A DNA stretch of 64,000 nucleotides from Flavobacterium sp. UBA2787 (GCA_002352205.1 DEHZ01000010.1:186245-250244), one strand, 5' to 3'. Positions 24,294 through 34,811 are shown, counted from the first letter of the stretch. Numbers and translations: made by a program. Notes: generated by a model from the sequence alone, not told the origin.

Positions 24294-25370
24294 CTATTCC
24301 TCCACCCGAATTTCAAACATCTTATCCCAATTCTTACCCGTTACAAAAAGTGTTTTTGTTTTTGGGTTGTAAGCGATTCCGTTTAATACATCAATATCAG
24401 GATGTTGGGTAACCAATTTCTTTAAATCACCCAAATAAATCACTGATTCTACCGCTCCATTTTTGGGATTAATGATAGCCAGAGCATCTTTTTGATAGAT
24501 GTTTCCGTAGATTTTTCCATCGATCCATTCCAATTCGTTTACCGATTTTATTTTATTGGCACCGGAATACACGTTGATACTTCCTTCAATTTGCAAGGTT
24601 TCCGGATTTAAAGTATAAATTTTCTCCGTTCCGTCTGATTGATAAAGAGATTTTCCGTCGTTACACAATCCCCAACCTTCAATTCGTTTGGAATAATTGA
24701 AACGTTTGATTTCTTTAAATGTATCCGCATCATAAATAAATCCAACCAAATTTTGCCAAGTTAATTGGTATACTTTGTTGTCTAAAATGGTTATTCCTTC
24801 CCCAAAAATAGCTTCGGGATGTTCTACAATTTTATATACTTCTCCGGTTTTATAATTAGTTTTACGTAAACTTGAAATTCCTTTAGTTCGGGTTGTATTT
24901 CCGGCTCCGTTTCCTGTTCCTTCGTATAAGGTGTCACGATGAAATTCAAGTCCTTGCGTGTACGCTTTAATGTCATGCGGATAGGTGTTTACCAATGTGT
25001 ACTTAAGTAATTTTGGTTCAATTTTCGAAATAAGCTCAATCCGGTGTGTCGCTTCGGCATAGTCATTTTCATAGTAAACCAAGGCTTTCAAATTTTGATA
25101 ACCTAATTTTTCATCGGTTAACGGAAATTCAATGTTTTTTGCACCGTCAACAGAACCTATTTTTTTATCGTTAGCAAAGTAAACAATGCTATCAATTGAT
25201 TTGTTTTTTGTGTTAGAAATTGTCAAAACAGCTTTTTCATCAGTTGAAAATTGAGCTTTTGATTGAGTAGTATTCAATAAAAATAAACCTGATTTATCTT
25301 TTTTAGAGTCTTCACAGCTTGAAAAAAGAACGGCTAATAAAATGAATGAGAATAAGTTATAGTTTTTCAT
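24294..25370 (-). CDS. Glutaminyl-peptide cyclotransferase lipoprotein
   Basis: A 358-residue lipoprotein with lipobox LFSSC (lipidated C19). After a stalk or Ig-like region (about 25-110) comes a beta-propeller of the plant-type glutamine cyclotransferase family: YPHDIKAYTQGLEFHRDTLYEGTG, IFGEGITILDNKVYQLTW, EGWGLCNDGKSLYQSDG and NELEWIDGKIYGNIY. These enzymes convert N-terminal glutamine to pyroglutamate. Many type IX-exported proteins begin with glutamine after signal cleavage, and a periplasmic enzyme acting on them is a plausible inference. Confidence 0.92.
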   Translation of the reverse strand: MKNYNLFSFILLAVLFSSCEDSKKDKSGLFLLNTTQSKAQFSTDEKAVLTISNTKNKSIDSIVYFANDKKIGSVDGAKNIEFPLTDEKLGYQNLKALVYYENDYAEATHRIELISKIEPKLLKYTLVNTYPHDIKAYTQGLEFHRDTLYEGTGNGAGNTTRTKGISSLRKTNYKTGEVYKIVEHPEAIFGEGITILDNKVYQLTWQNLVGFIYDADTFKEIKRFNYSKRIEGWGLCNDGKSLYQSDGTEKIYTLNPETLQIEGSINVYSGANKIKSVNELEWIDGKIYGNIYQKDALAIINPKNGAVESVIYLGDLKKLVTQHPDIDVLNGIAYNPKTKTLFVTGKNWDKMFEIRVEE

Positions 25371-25424
25371 TGGTTTTTTTGAATATAATGGACAAATATA
25401 AGAATTTGAATCGAACTATTTTCC

Positions 25425-25454
25425 TTGCAAAAACATAAAAAGATTGTATATTTG
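25425..25454 (+). promoter_or_regulatory. SRP RNA promoter
   Basis: TTG at 25425-25427 and TATATTTG at 25447-25454 are spaced by 19 bases. Transcription would begin a few bases later, at the RNA's 5' end. Confidence 0.7.
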
Positions 25455-25458
25455 CACC

Positions 25459-25552
25459 GGCAAGTCCTACACGACCAGCTCCTGCAAACTCCTCCAGGGT
25501 GGGAACACAGCAAAGGTATGTGGTTGTAGCGGTGCGATGTAGGTCGCTTGCC
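25459..25552 (+). ncRNA. ffs: Signal recognition particle RNA, small bacterial type
   Basis: About 94 bases with paired ends GGCAAG/CTTGCC. The tip carries the conserved SRP domain IV sequences: CCTCCAGGGTGGGAACACAG around the loop and the asymmetric internal loop AGCAAAGG. The RNA binds Ffh and FtsY to target membrane proteins. A run of nine T follows immediately and acts as terminator. Confidence 0.95.
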
Positions 25553-25598
25553 ATTTTTTTTTACTCTTCAGTTGAATTCAATCTCACCATTTTATTTA

Positions 25599-25745
25599 CC
25601 GTAAAAGACATTTAAGAAATATAAGCTTTTCTAGCTTGTATTAGTTTTTTACAGATTATACTTTTATAAACCGTATAAGGCATATAAGAAATATAAGTTT
25701 TTCTAGCTTGTATTAGTTTTCTTTTACAAACTTATACTTTTCTTA
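25599..25745 (+). repeat. Two tandem 72-bp imperfect repeats
   Basis: The unit starting CCGTAAAAGACATTTAAG at 25599 recurs at 25671 as CCGTATAAGGCATATAAG. Both copies contain AAGAAATATAAG and TTCTAGCTTGTATTAG. The 72-base period lies between the SRP RNA and the epimerase gene and encodes nothing recognisable. Confidence 0.8.
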
Positions 25746-25826
25746 TATGGTTGAAAGCCTATTATTTACTTTTTTTGATTTCTAATTAGTTCTTTTCATT
25801 ACTTTCGTTTTCACAAATTCAAAAAC

Positions 25827-26822
25827 ATGCATTTAAATTGGAAAATAGTGCAACACCAACTGAAAGAACCTTTCAAAATTGCTTATGGTGTATATAATTT
25901 CAGAAAAGCATTAATCGTTTCTATTGATTTTGACGAAAAAACCGGTTTTGGTGAATGTACTGAAATTGATTATTATCACATTCATTTAGATGATTTTGTG
26001 AATGATTTACAAAGAGTTCAATCAATTTTCACAACTTTTTCAATTGAACATCCGGTTGATTTTTTCAAGAAACTAACAACTTTTTCACTTCATCCCTTTT
26101 TACAATCTGCGATAGATTGTGCGTTTTGGGATTTGTATGGAAAACTTGAAAACAAAACATTTTCCGAATTAAATCAACTAAAATCGACTCATTTTCCTCA
26201 ATCTTCGATTACAATTAGTATGGATGAGGAAGACATTCAACTTAAGAAAATAATTGAATCGGATTGGGAATATTTTAAAGTAAAAGTCAATTCGTGGTCC
26301 ACTTCTTTGCGAGATAAATTGTTGGCTACCGGAAAGAATATCAGCATTGATTCCAATGGCAGTTTTACGTTGAAAACGTGTGAAATTATTCAAAACGATT
26401 CACTTTCAGCAGAATTCTTATATTTTGAACAACCGATGCCAAAAGGTGCAGAAAACTACCAAAACTTATCGCAAAATAGTTATGCTAATTGGATGGCGGA
26501 CGAAGATTTGCAATCCATTGATGATTTGGAATTTTTACAAAATCATTATAAAACTATCAATATTAAAGTGATGAAATGTGGTGGATTAACTCCTTCGTTA
26601 TCCATTATCCAAAAAGCAAAAGCGATGAATTTTCAAATTATGATTGGTTGTATGACTGAATCAACGGTTGGTATTTCTGCCGGAATTGCATTAGCTTCTT
26701 TTGCTGATTATCTCGATTTGGATGGTGCGAATTTAATTGAAAATGATAATTTTAATGGTTCAAAAATTGTGAATGGGGAAGTGGTTTCGAGTGAGCATTC
26801 GGGTTTGGGAATTCAGATTTAA
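25827..26822 (+). CDS. Dipeptide epimerase (enolase superfamily)
   Basis: A 331-residue member of the muconate-lactonising/mandelate-racemase group. An N-terminal capping domain is followed by a barrel. The barrel has the KVK base region (EYFKVKVNSW), the metal ligands in SIDSNGS, YFEQP and MADEDL, and the second catalytic lysine in NIKVMKCGG. The C-terminal GCMTESTVGISAG is typical of L-Ala-D/L-Glu epimerases, which recycle cell-wall peptides. Other epimerase specificity, or o-succinylbenzoate synthase, cannot be excluded, but the menaquinone genes are not adjacent. Confidence 0.85.
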   Translation: MHLNWKIVQHQLKEPFKIAYGVYNFRKALIVSIDFDEKTGFGECTEIDYYHIHLDDFVNDLQRVQSIFTTFSIEHPVDFFKKLTTFSLHPFLQSAIDCAFWDLYGKLENKTFSELNQLKSTHFPQSSITISMDEEDIQLKKIIESDWEYFKVKVNSWSTSLRDKLLATGKNISIDSNGSFTLKTCEIIQNDSLSAEFLYFEQPMPKGAENYQNLSQNSYANWMADEDLQSIDDLEFLQNHYKTINIKVMKCGGLTPSLSIIQKAKAMNFQIMIGCMTESTVGISAGIALASFADYLDLDGANLIENDNFNGSKIVNGEVVSSEHSGLGIQI

Positions 26823-26859
26823 CAGAAAACAATCAACCGACAACCCACAACTTTTTCAC

Positions 26860-26867
26860 TATCTTTG
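26860..26867 (+). promoter_or_regulatory. -7 element of the SDR gene
   Basis: TATCTTTG matches TAnnTTTG, 17 bases before the ATG at 26885. Confidence 0.6.
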
Positions 26868-26884
26868 ATTTTTTAATTTCAACC

Positions 26885-27688
26885 ATGTCAAAAGTAATTC
26901 TCATCACAGGCGGTTCCTCCGGAATTGGTAAATCAATTGGAACTTTTTTACATCAAAAAGGCTATGTTGTTTATGGAACAAGTAGAAATCCAAATCAAGT
27001 AAAAGATTCCGCTTTTCCTTTGTTGCAATTGGATGTTAGGGATGTGATTAGCATTGAATCGGCTATTTCCGAATTAATTCAAAAAGAAGGTAAATTGGAT
27101 GTTGTCATCAATAATGCCGGAGTTGGAATTACCGGTCCACTTGAAGAAATTCCCACCCACGAAATCAAAAACAATTTTGAAACTAATTTTTTTGGACCAA
27201 TTGAAGTGATAAAAGCCGTTTTACCTCAAATGAGAAGTCAAAAATCGGGTTTAATTATCAACATTACTTCCATTGCCGGTTATATGGGATTGCCGTATAG
27301 AAGCGTTTATTCTGCTTCCAAAGGTGCATTAGAAATCATCACCGAGGCCATTCGGATGGAAGTCAAATCATTTGGAATTCAATTAACAAATGTTGCTCCC
27401 GGCGATTTTGCAACCAATATTGCTTCCGGCCGTTATCATACTCCGTTAAAGGACAATTCTGCTTATAAAATTCCATACGGAAATACGCTAAAAATGATGG
27501 ACGAACACGTTGATTCGGGTAGTAATCCAAACGAAATGGCTTTTGCAATCCACAAGATTATTGAAACTTCAAAACCAAATGTTCATTATAAAGTAGGAAG
27601 TTTTCTCCAACGTTTTTCAGTTGTTTTAAAACGAATTTTGCCTGATAAGGTTTATGAAAAAATGTTGATGAGGCATTACAAACTTTAA
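26885..27688 (+). CDS. Short-chain dehydrogenase/reductase
   Basis: A 267-residue classical SDR. The NAD(P) glycine motif TGGSSGIGKSIG is at residues 8-19, NNAGVGITG follows strand 4, and the active-site serine and YSASK tetrad are in ITSIAGYMGLPYRSVYSASKGALE. The arginine after the first strand (TSRNP) suggests preference for NADP. The substrate is unknown. It ends before a tract of short-period repeats. Confidence 0.93.
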   Translation: MSKVILITGGSSGIGKSIGTFLHQKGYVVYGTSRNPNQVKDSAFPLLQLDVRDVISIESAISELIQKEGKLDVVINNAGVGITGPLEEIPTHEIKNNFETNFFGPIEVIKAVLPQMRSQKSGLIINITSIAGYMGLPYRSVYSASKGALEIITEAIRMEVKSFGIQLTNVAPGDFATNIASGRYHTPLKDNSAYKIPYGNTLKMMDEHVDSGSNPNEMAFAIHKIIETSKPNVHYKVGSFLQRFSVVLKRILPDKVYEKMLMRHYKL

Positions 27689-27727
27689 GTTTTAATAGAG
27701 ATTCCTTCGGAATAACAAGTTTGCGTA

Positions 27728-27758
27728 AACTGAAACCTGAAACTTGAAACTTGAAACA
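27728..27758 (+). repeat. Short-period GAAAC tract
   Basis: Consecutive near-copies of TGAAACC and TTGAAAC lie upstream of the transaldolase promoter. The same words recur at 33721-33780. Confidence 0.6.
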
Positions 27759-27789
27759 AACTTTTTTTAAACTATTGAAATTGAATTCG

Positions 27790-27810
27790 TAATTTTGCAT
27801 CCGAATTTAA
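27790..27810 (+). promoter_or_regulatory. Transaldolase promoter
   Basis: TAATTTTG (27790-27797) matches TAnnTTTG. The 18 bases at 27793-27810 are identical to those at the def promoter. Confidence 0.65.
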
Positions 27811-27823
27811 ACACAACTCACAT

Positions 27824-28480
27824 ATGAAATTTTTTATTGACACCGCCAACCTCGATCAAATCAAAGAAGCTCAGGCTTTAGGTGTTTTAGATGGCGTAAC
27901 AACCAACCCGTCTTTGATGGCCAAAGAAGGCATCAGCGGAAAGAATAATGTTTTAAAGCATTATGTAGATATTTGTAACATTGTAACAGGTGATGTTAGT
28001 GCCGAAGTAATCGCAACAGACTACGAAGGAATGATAAAAGAAGGTGAAGAGTTATCGGAATTACACGAGCAAATCGTTGTGAAATTACCAATGACTAAAG
28101 AAGGAATTAAAGCGTGTAAATATTTCTCAGACAGAGGAATTAAAACCAATGTAACGTTAGTTTTTTCTGCCGGACAAGCTTTATTAGCGGCTAAAGCCGG
28201 AGCAACGTATGTTTCTCCATTCATCGGAAGGTTGGATGATGTTTCTACTGATGGTTTAGCTTTAATCGAAGAAATTCGTGACATTTATGACAATTATGGT
28301 TATGACACACAAATTTTAGCTGCTTCAGTTCGTCACACAATGCACATTGTGAATTGTGCAAAAATTGGTGCTGATGTAATGACCGGACCATTATCAGCCA
28401 TTTTAGGGTTATTGAAACATCCATTAACAGACATTGGATTGGCTCAGTTTTTAGCCGATCATGCAAAAGCAAATCAATAG
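27824..28480 (+). CDS. Transaldolase / fructose-6-phosphate aldolase family
   Basis: A 218-residue TalC/FSA-type short transaldolase. The opening [34 protein letters not shown], and the Schiff-base lysine in [14 protein letters not shown] are present. The C-terminal part contains [24 protein letters not shown]. It moves three-carbon units in the pentose phosphate pathway, or acts as fructose-6-phosphate aldolase; sequence alone does not separate them firmly. It is a single-gene unit with its own promoter and terminator. Confidence 0.93.
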   Translation: MKFFIDTANLDQIKEAQALGVLDGVTTNPSLMAKEGISGKNNVLKHYVDICNIVTGDVSAEVIATDYEGMIKEGEELSELHEQIVVKLPMTKEGIKACKYFSDRGIKTNVTLVFSAGQALLAAKAGATYVSPFIGRLDDVSTDGLALIEEIRDIYDNYGYDTQILAASVRHTMHIVNCAKIGADVMTGPLSAILGLLKHPLTDIGLAQFLADHAKANQ

Positions 28481-28491
28481 TTTTTAAACAT

Positions 28492-28528
28492 AAAAAAATC
28501 CCGTCATTTTTTCAAGTGACGGGATTTT
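28492..28528. terminator. Bidirectional intrinsic terminator
   Basis: The perfect 12-pair stem AAAATCCCGTCA/TGACGGGATTTT has a ten-base loop. A and T runs on the two sides serve both the transaldolase gene and the converging redoxin gene. Confidence 0.9.
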
Positions 28529-28544
28529 CTGTTTTATAACTTTT

Positions 28545-29951
28545 CTATTTTAAATTCTCTGCAAATTTTACATCAAACAAGTTTACAAAACCATTGTGAA
28601 TTTTTCCTGTTTCATCTAAAATGATCGTGCGGTGCAATTTTGTAATTACCCATTTGTCTTTTAATTCCTCAAAATTATCGGCTCTAAATTCATTGATGGT
28701 TCCAAATCGATGATTTTCTAAAACTTTTTTCCATTTCGTTTGATCTTCATCAATATTAATGGCTACAAACTGATAGTCTGGATTGTTTTTGTGAAAATCC
28801 AATGCTTTTTTGTGAACGGCTAATAAATGAGATTCTGCATTTTCTGTCCAGAAGAAAATAACTGTTCTTTTGTTTAAAATAGTTTGACTGTTGATTTTAT
28901 TTCCATTCAAATCAACCAAAGTAACAGATGGCAAATCATTTCCTAATTTTAAATTCTGAATGGATGAACCAATTTTATTAATCTCGTTTTGCTTGCTTTT
29001 ATCAGTTGATAATTCATTGTACCTCGCCAAAAACTTCTGATTGTTAGCAATGTTTTGATCTTCTAACAAATAAGAAAAAGCAATATTATCAAGGATTTTA
29101 TTTTTTATTTTCTCATTCTTAAAAAGTGTGTCAGCAATGTTTAATTTATGAATGTGTTGTTCTAAATCTTCATCTTCCAAATTGGTTGAATTGGGCTGAC
29201 TAAACGATATATTTCCCAAAAAATTAGTTAGATACCGAACAAAAGGCGAATAATTTACTAATGACTTATTATTAAAATCTACTTCATTTCTATAATCGTA
29301 ATAATCAGTAGGCAATTTATCATTTACGTTTTCACCCGTTCTCATTTTATGAGCCATCGGATAAATTTCTTTTTTTGAAAAATGATGAAAGTTCAACATT
29401 GTTTTCGCATACAAATCAAAATCATCATTCCATTTTATTTTTTCTTTTTTGGAATTGTAAAATTTGACTTTACTATCATAAGATGAATCACAATTTGTGA
29501 TAAACTTATCTACATCATAATCAAAAACATCAAACATTTTGTTTCTGTCATCTTCATTTTTTAGATAAAGTTCCATCAAAAAATTATTCTTTTCATCACC
29601 ACGTCCACAAAATACAATTGATTCATCAAATTCAATCGGATTGATACGAACCATTAAACTGTCGTTTTTATCAAAGTAAACATATTGATATTCAGGCTCG
29701 TGTTTAAAAGTATATAAACCGGGAGCTAAAGAATCAAACTTATGAATGAATCGGTTATTTTTATCCAAAAAAATGGTATCAACAACTTCATCATCTTTTA
29801 GAAACAAGACAAAGTTACTTTTAGGATTTATTACTTCACCACCAAAATACGCTGTATAGTTGTCCTTGCCAAATTCTTTTTGACATCCGGATACTACAAA
29901 TAGTATAGCAATATTTAGTGTGGAAAGTATTTTTTTTGAATAGGCAATCAT
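28545..29951 (-). CDS. TlpA-like thioredoxin-fold lipoprotein lacking the CxxC pair
   Basis: A 468-residue lipoprotein with lipobox VVSGC (C23). The N-terminal part (about 30-125) resembles the DUF4369-type domain common in Bacteroidota redoxin proteins. A long helical middle follows, and the C-terminal 130 residues have the AhpC/TlpA fold (LPSVTLVDLNGNKINSQTI, TVIFFW, FVAINIDEDQTKWKKVL). Where active family members carry WCxxC, this protein has WTENAESH, so it cannot be a normal dithiol oxidoreductase. A binding or structural role is inferred. It is convergent with the transaldolase gene. Confidence 0.82.
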   Translation of the reverse strand: MIAYSKKILSTLNIAILFVVSGCQKEFGKDNYTAYFGGEVINPKSNFVLFLKDDEVVDTIFLDKNNRFIHKFDSLAPGLYTFKHEPEYQYVYFDKNDSLMVRINPIEFDESIVFCGRGDEKNNFLMELYLKNEDDRNKMFDVFDYDVDKFITNCDSSYDSKVKFYNSKKEKIKWNDDFDLYAKTMLNFHHFSKKEIYPMAHKMRTGENVNDKLPTDYYDYRNEVDFNNKSLVNYSPFVRYLTNFLGNISFSQPNSTNLEDEDLEQHIHKLNIADTLFKNEKIKNKILDNIAFSYLLEDQNIANNQKFLARYNELSTDKSKQNEINKIGSSIQNLKLGNDLPSVTLVDLNGNKINSQTILNKRTVIFFWTENAESHLLAVHKKALDFHKNNPDYQFVAINIDEDQTKWKKVLENHRFGTINEFRADNFEELKDKWVITKLHRTIILDETGKIHNGFVNLFDVKFAENLK

Positions 29952-30039
29952 TATGTGGTATTAGTTTATAACAAAAGTATTTTTTCTAATGTTTACATCT
30001 TGTTAACAGACAGTTAAAATAAACCTATATTTATTCTAA

Positions 30040-31722
<1,683 letters not shown>

Positions 31723-31732
31723 TTATAAATAG

Positions 31733-31765
31733 AATCCTGAGACTTTGTTTCGGGATTTTTTTTAA
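31733..31765 (+). terminator. Terminator of the ABC-F gene
   Basis: The stem AATCCTGAGAC/GTTTCGGGATT (with G-T pairs) has a three-base loop and is followed by a T run. Confidence 0.8.
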
Positions 31766-31810
31766 ATAAATCGTAAAAAATTATATCTTTACACACCAAA
31801 CAACACAACC

Positions 31811-32374
31811 ATGAGTCAAAAAGTATTGCTCACTTCTAAAGAAGTCAATATCATTCTCCATCGTTTGGCCTGTCAGCTGATTGAAAAACACCTTGATTTC
31901 TCAAATACAATCATTATTGGATTGCAGCCCCGTGGTTCTTTTTTAGCAAAACGAATTGTAAAATTATTGCAAGAAGAATACAACATCAAGACCATCAAAT
32001 TCGGATTATTAGACATCACTTTTTTTAGAGATGATTTCCGTCGTGGCGAAAAACCATTAGAAGCGAATAAAACCGAAATTGATTTTATTGTCGAAGATAA
32101 AAAGGTCATATTCATTGATGATGTTTTATACACAGGAAGAAGTATTCGATCGGCTTTAACCGCTATTCAATCCTTCGGAAGACCTAGTGAAATTGAGCTT
32201 TTGGTACTCATTGATAGAAGATTTAGCCGTCATTTACCCATCCAACCCGATTATCGTGGAAGACAAGTTGATGCTATTAATAATGAAAAAGTGAAAGTTT
32301 GCTGGACTGAGAATGAAGGTGAAGATACTGTATATTTAATAACTACTAACACACAAACACCTGAAAATGTCTGA
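31811..32374 (+). CDS. pyrR: PyrR-like regulator / uracil phosphoribosyltransferase
   Basis: A 187-residue type I phosphoribosyltransferase with the PRPP-binding loop VIFIDDVLYTGRSIRSAL and the opening TSKEVNIILHRLACQLIE seen in PyrR. PyrR both senses UMP at pyr mRNA attenuators in Firmicutes and can make UMP from uracil and PRPP. It overlaps pyrB by eight bases, so the two are co-translated. No attenuator-like structure is seen in the roughly 45-base leader, so the enzyme activity may be the main role here. Confidence 0.93.
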   Translation: MSQKVLLTSKEVNIILHRLACQLIEKHLDFSNTIIIGLQPRGSFLAKRIVKLLQEEYNIKTIKFGLLDITFFRDDFRRGEKPLEANKTEIDFIVEDKKVIFIDDVLYTGRSIRSALTAIQSFGRPSEIELLVLIDRRFSRHLPIQPDYRGRQVDAINNEKVKVCWTENEGEDTVYLITTNTQTPENV

Positions 32375-33293
32375 ACTAACTGTCAACCATTTATTAGGCA
32401 TAAAATACCTTCAACCGGAAGATATTCAACTTATTTTTGAAACAGCCGATCATTTTAAAGAAGTGATTAACCGTCCGATTAAAAAAGTTCCGTCTTTACG
32501 GGATATTACGATTGCAAATATCTTTTTCGAAAATAGCACGCGGACAAAATTGTCATTCGAACTCGCTCAAAAAAGACTTTCTGCGGATGTAATTAGTTTT
32601 TCTGCTGCTCAATCATCCGTTAAAAAAGGAGAAACATTAATTGATACTGTCAATAATATTTTAGCCATGAAAGTCGATATGGTTGTGATGCGTCACGCTA
32701 ATCCCGGAGCAGCATATTTTCTATCAAAAAATGTCAAAGCCAGCATAATCAATGCGGGAGACGGAGCACACGAACATCCTACACAAGCGTTATTAGATAG
32801 TTTTTCAATCCGTGAACGATTGGGTGAAGTAGGAGGTAAGAAGGTGGTAATTGTTGGAGATATTCTACATTCCAGAGTGGCACTTTCTAATATTTTTGCC
32901 CTTCAAATGCAAGGAGCAGAAGTTAAAGTATGCGGACCAAAAACATTAATTCCCAAGCACATTGAAAGTCTTGGCGTTTCAGTTGAACCAAATTTGAGAA
33001 AAGCATTAGAATGGTGTGATGTAGCTAATATGCTTCGTGTTCAAAATGAGCGAATGGATGTCAATTATTTTCCGTCAACAAGAGAATATGCTCAGCAATA
33101 CGGTGTAGATAAAGCAATTTTAGACTCTTTAAATAAAGAAATCGTCATCATGCATCCGGGACCAATTAACAGAGGAGTCGAAATCACAAGTGATGTAGCC
33201 GACTCCAAACAATCAGTTATTTTAGACCAAGTGGAAAACGGCGTAGCAATTAGAATGGCTGTTATTTATCTTTTGGCTTCTAAGATTAAATAA
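32367..33293 (+). CDS. pyrB: Aspartate carbamoyltransferase catalytic subunit
   Basis: A 308-residue enzyme of pyrimidine synthesis joining carbamoyl phosphate and aspartate. The carbamoyl-phosphate loop FFENSTRTKLSFELA is at about residues 52-66. The family segments GDGAHEHPTQALLD and MHPGPINRGVEI are present. It overlaps pyrR by eight bases. No regulatory subunit gene pyrI lies nearby. Confidence 0.97.
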   Translation: MSELTVNHLLGIKYLQPEDIQLIFETADHFKEVINRPIKKVPSLRDITIANIFFENSTRTKLSFELAQKRLSADVISFSAAQSSVKKGETLIDTVNNILAMKVDMVVMRHANPGAAYFLSKNVKASIINAGDGAHEHPTQALLDSFSIRERLGEVGGKKVVIVGDILHSRVALSNIFALQMQGAEVKVCGPKTLIPKHIESLGVSVEPNLRKALEWCDVANMLRVQNERMDVNYFPSTREYAQQYGVDKAILDSLNKEIVIMHPGPINRGVEITSDVADSKQSVILDQVENGVAIRMAVIYLLASKIK

Positions 33294-33335
33294 TTTTTTG
33301 TAACTTAGTGTCTCAGCAACTCAGCAACTAAAAAA

Positions 33336-33668
33336 ATGAAAGTCGATCAAAAAGGACATACTACTATTTTAAAAAATACTCAAGGCGATTGTGAAGCTTT
33401 TTTAGAAAAAGTAACAACACAACACAATAGTTTTAAGAATCAGAATTTAATTTTGGATATGTCGATGGATAAAGAAGTAAAACTGAAACAGATAAAATTG
33501 TTCAGTGATTTATCTAAAACACATAAAAAAGGAAAGAAATCTTTTGTGATGGTGGTTCAAGATATCGATTTTAATGATGTTCCAACCAAATTAACCGTTG
33601 TTCCCACACTTTTAGAAGCCCATGACATCATCGAAATGGAAGAAATTGAACGGGATTTGGGGTTTTAA
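33336..33668 (+). CDS. Small conserved protein preceding rnz (STAS-like guess)
   Basis: A 110-residue soluble protein without signal peptide or cysteine-rich motif. Alternating strands and helices (TTILKNTQGDCEAFLEKV, NLILDMSM, KSFVMVVQDI) and an acidic C-terminus (EMEEIERDLGF) suggest a small alpha/beta fold resembling STAS domains. It lies between pyrB and rnz on the same strand. I do not recognise a defined function. Such proteins may be mislabelled ribonuclease Z because of their position. Confidence 0.6.
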   Translation: MKVDQKGHTTILKNTQGDCEAFLEKVTTQHNSFKNQNLILDMSMDKEVKLKQIKLFSDLSKTHKKGKKSFVMVVQDIDFNDVPTKLTVVPTLLEAHDIIEMEEIERDLGF

Positions 33669-33720
33669 TTGAAGTTGGGAGTAATTAGTTTGGAGTTGGA
33701 ATTTTTTAATTAAGTTTTTC

Positions 33721-33780
33721 AACTTGAAACTTGAAACCTGACACGAGCCCAAAGGGCGACTGGCGAAGCAAACCTGAAAC
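33721..33780 (+). repeat. Short-period GAAAC tract before rnz
   Basis: Near-copies of ACTTGAAAC and AACCTGAAAC flank a small hairpin core GCCC-AAA-GGGC. The tract ends ten bases before the rnz start, and the in-frame TTG at 33731 falls within it. Confidence 0.6.
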
Positions 33781-33790
33781 AAAAAAAACA

Positions 33791-34696
33791 TTGAAACTAA
33801 CCATCCTCGGCTGTTACGCCGCCACACCACGCACCATTACCAATCCCACTTCACAAGTGTTAGAAATTAAAAACCGTATGTTTTTGATTGATTGTGGCGA
33901 AGGAACACAAGTGCAATTGCGGAAGAATAAAATTAAATTCTCAAAAATCAATCACATCTTTATTTCGCATTTACACGGTGATCATTTTTTTGGTTTGGTG
34001 GGATTGATTTCAACGTTTATGTTGCTTAATCGGGAAAGTGATTTGCATATTTACGGACCAAAAGGTGTGAAAGAAATTATATTGTTGCAATTACGAGCAG
34101 GAAATTCATTTACGGGTTACAACCTTTATTTCCATGAATTAGAATCAAAGGAAAGTCAAGTTTTGTTTGAAGATGAAAAAGTGATTGTAAAAACCATCCC
34201 GCTTAAACACCGCATTTACACCAATGGATTTTTATTCCAAGAAAAAAACAAAGAGCGAAAACTCAACATCGGTAAAATTCAAAACCTCGGAATTGATGTC
34301 GTTTATTACCAAAAAATAAAATACGGCGGCGATATCACTTTAGATAATGGAACAATTATTCCCAATAAAGAAATCACGTTTGATCCCGAACACGAAAAAA
34401 GTTATGCTTTTTGTTCGGATACGGTTTATGATGAAGATTTAATTCCGATAATTGAAAATGTAGATGTTTTGTATCACGAAACTACTTTTTTAGAAAAAGA
34501 ATCGCATTTGGCAGAAAAAACAATGCATACCACAGCCAAGCAAGCTGCCGAAATCGCTTTAAAAGCAAATGTAAAAAATCTTATACTTGGACATTATTCC
34601 ACTCGCTACGAATCGATTGAATTGTTTAGAACTGAAGCAGAAACTATTTTTCCGAATGTGCTTTTGGCTGAGGATGGGAAAGAGTTTGAGTTTTAG
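33791..34696 (+). CDS. rnz: Ribonuclease Z
   Basis: A 301-residue metallo-beta-lactamase-fold endonuclease that trims tRNA 3' ends. The metal motif SHLHGDHFFGL supplies H60, H62, D64 and H65. Further ligands lie in IPLKHRIYTNGF, AFCSDTVYD and LILGHYSTRY. An upstream TTG at 33731 lies in a repeat tract and would add residues with no family match. The TTG at 33791 gives the family-typical MKLTILGCYAATPR and is the likely start, so a rare initiation codon is used. Confidence 0.93.
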   Translation: MKLTILGCYAATPRTITNPTSQVLEIKNRMFLIDCGEGTQVQLRKNKIKFSKINHIFISHLHGDHFFGLVGLISTFMLLNRESDLHIYGPKGVKEIILLQLRAGNSFTGYNLYFHELESKESQVLFEDEKVIVKTIPLKHRIYTNGFLFQEKNKERKLNIGKIQNLGIDVVYYQKIKYGGDITLDNGTIIPNKEITFDPEHEKSYAFCSDTVYDEDLIPIIENVDVLYHETTFLEKESHLAEKTMHTTAKQAAEIALKANVKNLILGHYSTRYESIELFRTEAETIFPNVLLAEDGKEFEF

Positions 34697-34760
34697 AAAG
34701 GTTGCGGGTTGAAGGTTGCGAGTTGAAAGTTGCAAGTTTCGGGTTGCGAGTTTCGGGTTG
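34697..34760 (-). repeat. Short-period tract after rnz
   Basis: On the minus strand the tract reads as near-copies of AACCCGAAACTCGC and AACTTGCAACTTTC. It shares GAAACTCGCAACCCG with the 3' end of ccoI. Confidence 0.65.
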
Positions 34761-34811
34761 TTCTGTGACTTCTGTGCTTTCTGTGAGAAATATTTTTTCT
34801 TTCCGGTTTTT

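Noticed and set aside
25599-25745. CRISPR array
   Set aside because: Only two imperfect tandem copies of a 72-bp unit without separate spacers, and no cas genes nearby.
31766-31810. PyrR-binding attenuator before pyrR
   Set aside because: The leader is too short and lacks an alternative terminator/antiterminator; the hairpin before it terminates the ABC-F gene.
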